NCBI GenBank assembly: GCA_028641055.1
Contig: CM054060.1
Location: forward strand, 160,086,322-160,150,321
DNA length: 64,000 bases
DNA from: Alopecurus myosuroides
Taxonomy: Eukaryota; Streptophyta; Magnoliopsida; Poales; Poaceae
Direction of reading: 5' to 3'
Position numbers and translations under genes: made by a program. Below the pieces are notes generated by a model. The model saw nothing but the letters and a program-made list of their open reading frames with translations. It was not told the origin of the DNA and ran no database searches. Positions 10,927 to 21,625 of this stretch are shown in pieces; position 1 is the stretch's first letter, and every line of letters starts with the position of its first letter.

Positions 10927-12013
10927 TGATACGTTCCCAATGTATCTATTATTTTTAATGCTCCATGCTCGTTTTTTACATGTTTTTCCTATGTTTTCCT
11001 TTGTTTTCTATCATTTATTGGAAAAACCTATTAACAAGATTCCCAGTGCTAGTTTTTGTCTGTTTTTGTCTTTGAATTGTGGAAAGGCCCAAAAATCAAA
11101 GTGCTCGGTGACGATTTTTTATTCACCGAAAGACCTCGGGAGCCAGAAGGAGAGCCAGAGGGGGGGGCAGGGGCCACCAGGGGCCCTCCACGCGCGTCCA
11201 CCCCGTACCCACGCCTGGGACCCACCTGGGGTCCTGGGGCACCGACTCGCGTCGCCTATTTTCCCACAAATTCAGTCTTGACCTAAAACGGAAGACTCCC
11301 AGAGGATTTTTCTAGAAACGCATCCGAGCTCCGCCGCCATCCAAAACCTAATTCGGGGGACAAAAGTTCCTGTTCTAGCACCCTGCCGGGACGGGGAAGT
11401 GCCCTCGGAGCCATCTCCATCGATGTTGCTGCCTCCCACGATAATGCGGGAGTGGTCCTTCCTCGGGGCTGAGGGCTCGTGCTAGTAGCTATGTGGTTAT
11501 CTCTCTCTCCCATGATATGACCTTGATTGTGATCATGAACCATGTTAATATAGTTGAATTCATGATGTTTCCCCTCCATTATGTAATGGCTATGTTGTGC
11601 TTTGTTGGATTGTATTGTGGAATCATGAGGTTTCTTGATGATGTGTTCAGTATAATATTCATAGTGCCAAGGTGACAGTGCGGGTGCTATGTTTGTATAA
11701 TAAAGAGGCTATTCAAGAGATAAATTGTGGCGTTTGTTAGTACTATCTTTGGATGCTCAAAGTGACAGAGTGGGGTGTCCATTGACGGGAACATGATCTT
11801 TAAGGTGTGCTTGTGTAGACCTCTGCGGTTCTCATCCTATTTGATATATCTTGCATATTGTTATAGGAAATATCATGTGTTAAATTATGTTAATATTGTT
11901 GAGAGTGACCACTAGTGAAAGTATTATCCCCAGGCCTTGTTTTCCACCATTGCTATATTTTTTCTTTCAGTTTTACTACTTGTTTGCTTGATTCTATTTT
12001 TATTACAGATTTA

Positions 12014-13100
12014 GGGTGTGTTTGTTTGGGCTGGCTGTGGCTAGCTATGATGCTGTGTAGGGGAAGCTGTTGTCCAGACGAAACTGCTGTTCTGAGTTGC
12101 TATGTTTGGCAACTTGGCTGGCTGTCTGGCTGTGAACGAGTAAATTGTCCAAAATACCCCGAGAATCATAAAAGCGTGTATTGTTTCTTAATTCCAATAC
12201 ATCAGAATAGCTAACTCAGAACAAGATGATCGTGCAAATATAATTCTTAATACTCCCTCTGTCCTAAACTAAGTGTCGTGAATTTGTCAAAATATGGATG
12301 TATCTATACATTAAAATATGTCTAGATACATCCATATTTTGACAAATCTATGACAAATAATTTGGGACGGAGAGAGTATATTGTTTTGTCCATATTGACA
12401 CAAAATTTGCACAAGTCAATTTGCAACTCTACCGAACTAAACGTAGTGTATATACTAGATTAGCGGAGGAAAAACACAAAAGCTGCACGAGGTCAGAGCA
12501 ATTACACTACTAATCTCATGGAAACCGAACGAGTACAGATTAATCAATGATCAGGGAGCTCGCGTTGCATTGCAGCTTGTATCGAGTTGGTCCCGTGCGA
12601 GTGCACGTCGAGCGCTTTTCCTCTCTTTCTTGGGAGGAGATGCGGCGGGCCAAGCAGGCAGGAGATGCGGCGGTCCGGGCGGAGATGCGCCATGCCAGGA
12701 GCAGGTAGTAGATGCGGCGGTCCGGGATGATCTGCGCGGGATGGGCGGAGCTTCTTGGGGACGTCTGGCGGCAGAGAACGTCGGGCGGGAAGATCAGCTT
12801 GGGGCGACCTAGACGGCCGGATGGCCGGCTGGCGGCGGGACCTTCGCTCGGGGGCAGTTGTGATTTGTTTGTTTTTTTCCTTTCGTACGACCTGGAACCG
12901 ACGCGTCCCTTCGGTGGCATTTTCTCGTAATAGTGCGAAACAACATGTCCAGTTATGCATACCCTTTCGTGAGTTAAGGACGAAGCTGCGGGAAGAACCT
13001 CCTTCTGTGCTTTTTCTCGTATGCCTATTCTGAGTTTGGCTTTGGTAAAAGCCTAAAGCCAACGCAGTGTGTTCACCCAAAAGACCAAACAAACACGCCC
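12014..13100. mobile_element. Non-autonomous PIF/Harbinger element
   Basis: Terminal inverted repeats GGGTGTGTTTGTTTGG (12014-12029) and, inverted, CCAAACAAACACGCCC (13085-13100), one mismatch, flanked by TTA duplications at 12011-12013 and 13101-13103. TTA target duplications and this TIR type are diagnostic for PIF/Harbinger. The 1087 bp hold no recognisable transposase. A GC-rich centre (about 12600-12860) has near-repeats of GATGCGGCGGTCCGGG. A Stowaway MITE sits inside. Confidence 0.85.
12253..12376. mobile_element. Stowaway (Tc1/Mariner) MITE
   Basis: 124 bp between TA dinucleotides (12251-12252 and 12377-12378). The ends read CTCCCTCTGTCC and GGGACGGAGAGAG, and the halves are self-complementary (ATGGATGTATCTATAC against TAGATACATCCATATT), giving a long hairpin. 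This is the classic grass Stowaway pattern; it looks most like the Athos/Eos type. Confidence 0.9.
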
Positions 13101-13379
13101 TTACAAAACCTTGTTTTCCCATCTATATTATCCATATTTTATCATCTCTTCGCTGAACTAGTGCACCTATACAACTGAAAATTGTATTAGGTGTGGGGAC
13201 ACAAGAGACTTGTTATATCTTGAATGTAGAGTACTTGAGAGGGATAAATTCAACCTATACCTCCCCGAGTTCGATAAACTTGGGTTACTCACTTGAGAGA
13301 AATTTGTTGTTGTCCTACAAACCTCGACGCTTGGAGACCCAACATAGTCTACAAGAGTAGTAACGTGTAGTCAACATCA

Positions 13380-14500
13380 GTGGCCGGAAGCCGGAAGCCA
13401 GTGCCAAGCAAACGTGCGCCGGCTCAAGCTCTGCAACTCAGCGATAGGGAAGTATTGTCTATTGTCTCTTATACTCCAACAATGTCTACATCTTCTTGTC
13501 GAATATAGTCCGAAAGCTGGAGTCGGCGACCGTCAGCCCCAAACCCCCTCATGTTCCAAATGAATATGGAGACACTCGTTGGGAAATCATATCGGGTATG
13601 GTCCCCTTACGGGGGACCGAACGGGCCCTACTATCGGTCGAGGGCCAGGACACATCCTTAGGAGCTCCCCCACTTCCTCCCCAACCGGGAGGATGAATTG
13701 GGGGCTGCCGCACCCTCAGGCCTTGGAGAACCATCATTGATAGCCCTGGTGCCACTTGCACGGGTCCAGCTGATGTTGAGGGTTCCACCCTCTCACGGTC
13801 AGCCTAAGCCCGAGCTGCCGACAAGGAACCCTCGTAAATATCCTTAGCTCTAATAGCTTCGATCTGCTCTAGGTTGGGGCCATGCTCCCCCTGAAGACCA
13901 CACCATAGTGTGTCGCAACCTGTTCCAGATGCAGCAGAGGGACCGAATCAAGAACCGAGATCCTGACAGGGTAGTAGAAGGGGGAAGGATAGAGGGTGAA
14001 GAGAGGGACGTACTAGGCTCCAAGCAGCGGGTCGCCTTCCTACGAGACACGACCGAGGCGACTGTCGGCTCGATCACCTCAGCAGCAGTCCTGGCACGAG
14101 CAAGACACGCAGTGCGACGAGTCGTGGTGCCAGTCACGAAAGTGTCGGGGAGGACCGTGACCGGCAGACGAGTGTCAGGCACTGGCGTTGCAGGCACACA
14201 GGATGATGACCCCTGTGGCGGAGCAGGAGGGGTCCCTCGCGAGCGAGAATAACATGCCACGCTAGGAGATCGGGGAGAGTCCGGAGCGACCACCTCCATG
14301 CTCATATCCTCGGACTACGCGGCCTAGACAGACCTAGACAAGGAGAGCATTAGAGATGAGGCCCGCGAGGTCCAAGGAGACCCTCACAGAGGTTAGACCC
14401 GTACTATAAGAGCGGGAATCCCATTGAACATCCCCGAGACGGGGCGAGACACGTCCACCAGGGCTAGCTTAGCAGGTGCACTCTTAGAAAGAGACGCCAT
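13380..14500 (-). pseudogene. LINE fragment with start of ORF2 endonuclease
   Basis: Near 13560-13380 the minus strand reads WNMRGFGADGRRLQLSDYIR, then QEDVDIVG, ETI and, after a frame change, LSRRTFAWHWLPASGH. This is the N-terminus of a plant LINE ORF2 apurinic-like endonuclease. A TAA near 13470 replaces the usual Gln before ETI, and there is another stop and a frameshift. The ORF is cut at 13379/13380 by the Athila-type LTR. Upstream (13600-14500, minus) is proline/serine-rich, partly open sequence that may be the end of ORF1 or a spacer; I cannot identify it. Confidence 0.65.
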
Positions 14501-14509
14501 AGCCGGGAG

Positions 14510-16244
14510 AAGGGGTCCAGGCGAAGATGACTATCCTCTCCCAATTAGAAGAAGCTCTAAATAAATTAGAGGGTCTCCAATCCAATTAGAGGTGTTCTAA
14601 TTAGAGGCTCTAATCCAATTAGAGGGTCTCTAATTAGAGTCTCTAATTCTATAAGAGAGAGAGAGGGGAAGGCTAGGATCCAAATTGTGTTGGTCAAAGG
14701 AGGAGGGGTTGGGATTATATAGGTGGCCTCGGGGGAGGTCGGTTTGGGAGACACAAGGGAAATCCGCACCCCCTCCCCTAGGTGGACATGGATTGGACTC
14801 CTCTTAGAGTCCAACTCCTTTTCCACTTCCCATGTTTTCTTTTTTCCTTTTGGCTTTTCTTTTTCTCTTTCAACCAAACATGGAATAAATCTGGGAGGAG
14901 CAATGCGCCTTGGTTGGAGGCCCTAGGTCCCACCTGCCATCCCCCATTGCATGTGTGTGTCCATTGAGGGGGGAGGGGGAGGGCAATTCTGCCTTCTCCG
15001 GCACTCCCCCTCCCCCTTATCGTTTTTTGTAGAAACTCTTCTGGAACCATATAATCCCTATAGATAAAATCATCAACTCTATCTAAAAATGTTATAAATG
15101 TGTTATAATATCTCCGAGACATCTCATGCCCCTCTGCACTTGATTCGTCAAGCGTGCAAAGTATTTATCTCTCATAGTAATTTCTCTGAAACGACTCTGA
15201 TTGAGACCGTACTTGTTTCTATGATATCATAATGACATCGACCATTATGTATTAATGTCAGAAACATATTTCCGACATACCAGCACATCCCATGTACTCC
15301 GTAATCTCTCATGAATATTAATTCTATCACGTCGGAATTATCCGAATAACACCCGCTCTCCTACGGACCAACCAATGTGAACAACTGACTATGACACCTT
15401 ATGTGCATGAACCCTACAGGTTCGATAACAAGTAGACATGATTGGAAAACCATTATCCCAATCAATAATCAAAATTGGGACAATGGACGTGCTGCTAAAC
15501 CTGTTGGTTGTTAAGTAAGTTCATGTTACTTCACGATACCAATCAATACCTCGAGACGATATTAATGATAAGACCATGATTAAACTCTTTAATCACCTTA
15601 TTACATTATTCTCGATGACTGGTATGATTCCTTTTACTCGTTACGTGTCATAGTATCACCATGACTAGCATGTCTTTGTCTGCGTAGATTTGTTAACTGA
15701 TGCTATTACACCGAGTGGATCTTGGATATATCGCTCTATTATTTAGAAGAGTAACTCACAGTCTTACTATCATGATTAAATGAATACTTTCGATACCACT
15801 CAGTGATAGCCTTCTCGATCACCCAGCTTACAGTGTGATTCTTGACTATACCAAAATGATCTCTCTGGTGAACATCATCGTATATCCTCATGGTCTAAGG
15901 AAGCAAAGAAAAGAACCATCTTGTGACGATACTATTTAGTAAAACAAATCTCGTAGTATCTCAACTACTTGGGTCTACCGAGCCACATTGTTGAATCAAC
16001 AATATCCTCCCATTAATATTGACATGACACATATCCGTGACAAGGAAAACATGGTCATCTAATATTAACGAGTTTGTCTATGAGACATAACAAAAGGTTA
16101 TAATGGTGTGTTTATGTTTTACACATGTGTATGGGATTTTCTCTGAATCTCATATTCAGTAGCCACAACAGTTATAGTATAAAAACATAATACATTAATA
16201 ACGAAGTTGATGTATTTTAATGTCTTCTGGGCATACATCCAACA
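14510..16244 (-). repeat. Copia-type LTR (Angela/BARE-like), minus strand
   Basis: On the minus strand it begins TGTTGGATGTATGCCC at 16244, the start of many Triticeae Copia LTRs, and runs through long noncoding sequence with a TATA box (CCTATATAATCC, about 14720-14731) and a C/T-rich leader. Expected LTR length in this group is about 1.7 kb, which puts the other end near 14510, but I could not find a CA end with a matching duplication. A cluster of TCTAATTAGAG-type repeats lies at 14560-14650. Probably a solo or truncated LTR; no PBS or gag follows. Confidence 0.55.
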
Positions 16245-16249
16245 CATGG

Positions 16250-16383
16250 TTCATTAACTGGAGATTCATGATACCGAGACCACCTAGATGCTTGGGAATA
16301 CATACTCTCCCGGGCCACAAGTTAGTGGACTCCGTGAACGTCCTTCCTCCCTTTCCCCAAGAATCCTCTAAGAATCTTTTCAA
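16250..16383 (-). pseudogene. LINE ORF2 fragment, C-terminal part of reverse transcriptase
   Basis: About 45 codons: GRTFTESTNLWPGRVCIPKH then LGGLGIMNLQLMNHVL. This matches the conserved W..VC.PK.LGGLG..NL..MN stretch downstream of LINE reverse transcriptases. It is cut by the Copia LTR at 16244 and by a CACTA end at 16388. Because this C-terminal piece lies upstream (minus strand) of the N-terminal piece at 13380, they cannot be one colinear LINE. Confidence 0.6.
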
Positions 16384-16387
16384 TATT

Positions 16388-16642
16388 CACTAGTACAAAA
16401 CCAAGTATCCAATACGGGACCTAGAGCCGGTTAGAGCGGAAAAAATTATAACCGCATGTACTGTTGTACCTTAGACGATAAAAAATCTAGTTCCATCGCA
16501 ACAACTATTAGAGTCGGCCCTTATTACTCACCGTCTCTAATAATATCGCATTAGAGTCGGCTATTATTTTTGACCATCTCCAGTTATTGATTAGACGACG
16601 ACTTTTAACGACCGTCTCCTAATATTGAAGTCTACACACTGC
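16388..16642. mobile_element. Terminal fragment of a CACTA (En/Spm) transposon
   Basis: Begins CACTAGTACAAAACC and is followed by short subterminal repeats (AGAGTCGGC.., ACCGTCTC.., TTAGACGA..) in direct and inverted orientation, as in CACTA ends. It is cut by the Athila-like LTR at 16643. No transposase in view. Confidence 0.6.
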
Positions 16643-17612
16643 TGATACGTCCAGAACGTAACTTCTTTTTCGATCACTTTTCTTATTGTTTTCGACTAAA
16701 ATTGTGAGTTTTGGATACCACTAACATGGAATAACGCAATTTTCAGCAGAATTACCTTGGTGTCTTGTTAGTGCATCTCCAGGGATTGGATGAGATTGAT
16801 CGTGTAAAAATGCCAGATTGTTAGGGCATAGTGCCTAGTATCCATTGTTAGTGTTTTCTACCGTTGTTGCAACTTTTTATGCTTAATGCTTGTCACTAGG
16901 GCCCGAGTGCCATGATCTTAGATATAAACATTTTATTGTTTCATGAGTATAATTTATGTTTCTTGATCATATCTGCAAGTTGTTTACACATGCCATTGTC
17001 CGAAACCCGAGGCCCCAAAGTGATAGAAATTGGGACAACTGGAGGGGATGGTTGTGATGTGAGGATCATGTGTGTTCACGGAGTGTTAATACTTTTCTTC
17101 GTTGCTTTATTAAAATGAGCACCTTAATTACCAGTAGTTTCCCTAGAGGCCCCGCTGCCACGGGCTGGTAGGAAAAAATATGTTGTGCAAGTTTCTCATT
17201 CCGAGCATGCATGACTATATTGGAACACATGCCTATGGTTTTCCTAGAACTTGGATGCTTTATTATTATTATCTGCAATGCCCATGTTTAGATTATTACA
17301 TGGCCTATGTTATCTATGCAACGCCCGTTCATCCATTCCCTCTATGCCGACGGTACTTTTCATCCTGCTGTTTTCCGCGATTGCTACTGCTGTTACTATA
17401 TTACTACTGCTGTTATTTTATTTCTACTGCTGCTATAAAAATGTCACCACTGATAAATTGTTGCGAACAAGTCTACTTTCAGGTGCAGCTGAATTGACAA
17501 CTCAGTTGTTAAGGCTAATAAATATTCTTTGGCTCCCCGTGTGTCGAACTAATAAATTTGGGTTTTACTTCCCTCGAAGACTGTTGTGATCCCCTATACG
17601 TGTGGGTCATCA
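16643..17612 (+). repeat. 5' LTR of the plus-strand Athila-like element
   Basis: TGATACGTCC at the start, GGGTCATCA at the end, 970 bp. Compared with the minus-strand LTR, a block of about 420 bp is missing between GGTGTCT (near 16765) and GGGATTGGATGAGAT (near 16782), where the other copy has its GC-rich section. Confidence 0.9.
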
Positions 17613-17623
17613 ATACTATTTTC

Positions 17624-17642
17624 TTGCGCCGTTGCCGGGGAG
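17624..17642 (+). other. Primer binding site (tRNA-Asp type)
   Basis: TTGCGCCGTTGCCGGGGAG, 11 bases after the LTR end, same position and spacing as in the minus-strand copy, with a different single mismatch to the tRNA-Asp complement. Confidence 0.8.
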
Positions 17643-17700
17643 CATAACTTTATTTATTTGCTCACTTGATCGAGATATTGTTTGCTGCAAGCCTTTCATC

Positions 17701-20310
17701 GTGGGAAAGACTCGTGATGGAAAAGTTCCTATATTAGCATCCACTACAAAAAGAGGTACAACTCTGAACACCTCTGTTGCTCTTGATTCACCGTCTGTTA
17801 TGAGTAAGCTTCTTACTCCACCACATGCTACACGTACTGTTACTTCTGCTGAGTCTGAAAATGTTTCTGATATTTTTTATGATACTTCTACTGTGCTTGA
17901 TGATACTAGTTCTCTAGGTCCTTTCCTAGATGCTACTATTGCTAAATCCAAACAAATTGAAAATTGTGAAATTTCTATTGAAAATGCTAGTACACCTTTT
18001 AATTCACCTGAGCCTATTGATGATCTTGATGAAACCTATATTGAAGTTAATTTTGATTTTAAAGAAGCTCGTGCTACTACTAGTGCTAGTGCTCTCAAGA
18101 GTCTTCTTGCAATACATGCTATGAAATATAAATCTTCTCTTGATGTTAAGTTTGCCACATCTCCCATACACATTAGAGACAAGGATTATGATTCCTCTTT
18201 AGATTTATCTTATATATCTATTGTTGAGAAGGAACCTTTTTGTGGAACTGAAAGTAAAAGTCCTATGGAACACATGAATGAGCTTTCATCTTTGAGTAGT
18301 TTATTTTCTGATGATACTAAACTGCGTACTTATTTTGTTACCAATATCTTCCCTTTCCCATTGAAAGATGAAGCTAAAACTTGGTTTAACAATATGTCAC
18401 TTTGATCTATTACTAATCCTATGGATTTGGTTAATGCATTCTTTCAAAAATATTTTCCTGCTAGTGCCCAACATGCTGCTGTGCAGGATATCTTTAACTT
18501 TGAGCAAATTGAAGGAGAAAAATTGCCTGAAATCTTGGACAAGGTTTTGTTCTTTGATAAGAGCTACCCCTGGATATCCATTACCTAAAAATTAGCTCCT
18601 AGATATATTTTATAATGGACTAACTGTTGAATCTAGGACATACCTGGATAGTTGTGCTGGTTGTGTTTTCAGGAAAAGAACTCCAGAAGAAGGTGAGGAA
18701 TTAATGGCTAAAATAGCCAATAATAATGATGATTGGAATATACCTGAGGCTACACCTACACCATAGCCAACGCCAATACGAACACCCAAGAAGAGAGGAG
18801 TGATTGAATTAAATGATGAAGTGATGAAGGAAGCCAAGAAATCTCTTAAAGAGATTGGTATTAAATCTGGAGATGTGAAGAATTTACCTCCTATAGAAGA
18901 ATTATGTAAGCCTATCCTCATCCATGAACTGTTGAGGTACACTCTCTCCAATACTTTGATAATAGAGATATTCCTTACTCTAAACCACCTAATCAATGCT
19001 TAGATGAATTTGATAATTATGTTGTTAAGCAAGACAAGTTTAATATGAGAGTGCAAAATCACCTTATGGAAAACTCTAGAGCTATCGATAATTTGCATGG
19101 TATTATTGAGAGAACCTCTAATGATGTTAAAATGCTTGTTAAACATTTTCATATGGTTCAAACTCAAATTGAGCAACTTACTAAAGTGAAAAAAGATTTG
19201 CTACCGAATGCTTGTAGAGATAAACATGTTTGTGAAATAATTAGTAGAAGTGGTGTTTCTACTCAGGACCCCTTGTATCCTGAAGGACATCCTAAAATAA
19301 TTGAACAAGATTCTCAGCAACCTAAACGTAATAGTTATCCTTCTAAGAAAAAGAAGAAGATCCTAATAGTATATCTATTTCTGATGCCGAAACTGAAAGT
19401 GGTAATGATAAAAGTGATGCTTATGATAAATAAGAAATTGTAGTTGAACCTGAAAAGCAAACTAAAACTGTGAAGTATACTAAGGAGGATTTCATTGCTA
19501 ATAAACATGGTAATGAAAGAGAGCCTTGGGTACAAAAAGCAATGCCTTTTCCTAATAAGAAACACAAATCAAAGGAACAAGAACATTATAACAAGTTTTG
19601 TGAGTGGATGAAACCTCTGTTTTTGCAAATCCCTTTGACTGATGGTATTAAACTGCCTCCTTATTCTAAATATATGCAAGATTTTGTCTCTAATAAAAGG
19701 AAGATTCCTAATGAGGAAATTTCCCCTATGCTTGCTAATTACTCTTTCAATGGCAAGGTTCCAAAGAAGCTTGGAGACCCTAGTATTCCTACTATCCCTT
19801 GTTCTATTAAAAATAATCATGTTAGAACTGCTTTATGTGACTTGGGAGTTGGAGTTAGTGTTATGCCTTTCTCTCTTTATAAGAGACTCTCTCTTGAAAA
19901 ATTGATACATACTGATATATCTTTGAAAATGGCTGATAAATCTAGTACTATTCCTGTTGGTATATTGAGAATGTTCTTGTTCAAGCTGCTACTAATTGTT
20001 TGATATTAACTGACTTTGTTGTGTTGGAAATGCCTGAAGATGATAATATGTCTATTATTCTTGGGAGACCTTTTCTTAACACTGCAGGGGTTGTTATTGG
20101 TTGCAACAAAGGAAAGTAACTTTTAATGTTAATAATAAAGAGCATACTGTTTATTTTCCCAAGAAGATCGATACAACATATGGTTTAAATTCAATTCAAA
20201 ATATTGAGACCATCAAGATTGGAGAATTTTATTGTCCCATTCTATTACCACCAAAAGAATATGAAATTATTATGATTGGGACTATGTATATCAAGGTTGA
20301 GGTAATGTAA
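17701..20310 (+). pseudogene. Decayed gag-protease of the plus-strand Athila-like element
   Basis: Homologous to 8545-5928 (minus). The ATG of the other copy is GTG here (17701), so the natural start is lost. The gag block is open to 18405, where a TGA replaces the CGA (Arg) seen in the other copy in the motif NN.SPRSIT. Sequence then continues in frame through FFQKYFPASAQH before a frameshift. Further open blocks are 18800-19003, 19045-19443, 19470-20003 and 20101-20310. The protease part has ALCDLGVGVSVMPFSLYKRL and, after a frameshift, SIILGRPFLNTAG. Confidence 0.8.
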
Positions 20311-20414
20311 TTATTTTAGTGATTAGCAAAGTTTTGTTTCATATGAAAATTGTTCTGGTAACAAGACTTGATCACCCTTGTTAACAAAATGATTTTTAGT
20401 GAAGAGGGAAATTT

Positions 20415-20665
20415 TTTCACCTTCCCCATTATGTTTTCACCATGTTTACTTCTGTTATCACCTTGCTACTTTAGTACAATCATGTTTTCCATCATCCATA
20501 TTCATGTTTTCACCCTCATTATTGTGGTTATGCATGTTTTCACCACCCATAATTTTGTTTTCACCACTTCCACCTTTGTTTTCCTTGGTTATTTTTCCAT
20601 TGGAGTGTCATATAACCTCTGTAGTTCTAGTTTTGGTTTTGTTTTCCACCTTTTCACTTTTGTAT
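20415..20665 (+). repeat. Interspersed GTTTTCACC repeats (second cluster)
   Basis: Irregular copies of (T)GTTTTCACC and variants at the position homologous to the minus-strand cluster at 5640-5835. Spacing and exact copies differ between the two elements. Confidence 0.7.
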
Positions 20666-21254
20666 TTCTGGGTTTTATTAATTATTAAAATTCTCGAATT
20701 CCTCAAAAATAAAGTTTCTCGAAAAATTCCAGAAAAATTATAATATTTTTTACGTCAAAAATGAGGCAGAGAGCCACCTGGGAGACCCTAGGGGGACCCA
20801 CCAGTCAGACACACCGTGGGATGGCGCGACCTGCCCCCTAGTGGCGCCATCACATGGCGTGGGCCCCCTGCCCCCCTCCCACTAACTCTCTCCCCTGCCA
20901 AAGATCCCTCTCTCACCTCCCAAACTCAAAACAATTCCTGGAACCCAAGTTCTTGCTGTTCTTCCTAGATATGTTTTGATCTCTTTTCTCAGCCCATCAT
21001 TTGTGCTGAAGTTTGGTGCATTTGCTCTCCTGTATGTGACTCCTCCGACTATCCAAGTAGAATTTTGTTTGGTGGAGTATTTCTTGAGTATTTTGATACT
21101 GTAGGTGACAGCTTATATGAGTTTTCATGCTTGATTTGAGTAGAAATAATATAGTTTTAATGCATGTTTAGCTCTCCTATAAGTCTCTATGGTAGTTTCC
21201 AACTTTTAGTTGCTTGAAATCAATTTTTGTGATTATTTTTGAAAAAAATCAAAG

Positions 21255-21625
21255 ATGGACAGCCATAACTTTGGAGAAATATTTAGGAGTGATGCTCCTA
21301 GAAAAACAAGGCCCTCACGTTCATCCATCTTAGTGAGGCCATCTTATAACGAAGACCTTATTGCACCAAACATTGACGATGCGGGAGGTGATGGAATTGC
21401 CAACCCTTCTAGTTTCCCGGTGTTACATTTTTAAGAAGTGCGGGTCTATTGGATGACTTCTTGATGCTTGTTGAAAGAGTTGGTTTAACCAGCTACATGG
21501 AGGATGAAAGTCCTCATTATACTACTCTCACAAAAACTTTTGCTGAGAGTTTTAAATTTCAGAACAAACAATTTGGTCCCATTGTTGCTTTTAAGTTATA
21601 TAGTAGTCCTTTTTCTTTGCCTTTG
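21255..21625 (+). pseudogene. Start of the Athila-type second ORF, truncated
   Basis: An ATG at 21255 opens MDSHNFGEIFRSDAPRKTRP and so on, stops near 21434, and resumes in another frame as GLLDDFLMLVERVGLTSYME. It is cut at 21626 by the LTR of the next element. It corresponds to 5004-4600 on the minus strand. Confidence 0.6.

Larger units (their letters stand above)
10927..13379 (+). repeat. 3' LTR of an Athila-like element, split by a Harbinger element
   Basis: Starts TGATACGTTCCCAATG after a polypurine-like tract and ends GTAGTCAACATCA. The two halves (10927-12010 and 13101-13379) form one LTR of about 1.36 kb once the Harbinger insertion is set aside. The ends are typical wheat Gypsy LTR ends (TGATACG to CATCA). 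It is a different family from the 16643 LTR, which ends GGGTCATCA. Confidence 0.75.
16643..21625 (+). mobile_element. Athila-like Gypsy element without pol, plus strand, truncated
   Basis: Same family and order as the minus-strand element at 2003-10018: LTR (16643-17612), tRNA-Asp-type PBS (17624-17642), decayed gag-protease (17701-20310), GTTTTCACC repeat cluster, and the start of the Athila-type second ORF (21255-21625). At 21626 a long-LTR Gypsy element interrupts it and the remainder does not reappear. No RT or integrase. Confidence 0.8.

Noticed and set aside
12540..13122. 192- and 126-codon minus-strand ORFs in the Harbinger element
   Set aside because: Low-complexity Arg/Pro-rich translations of a GC-rich region, no transposase motifs; one crosses the TIR.
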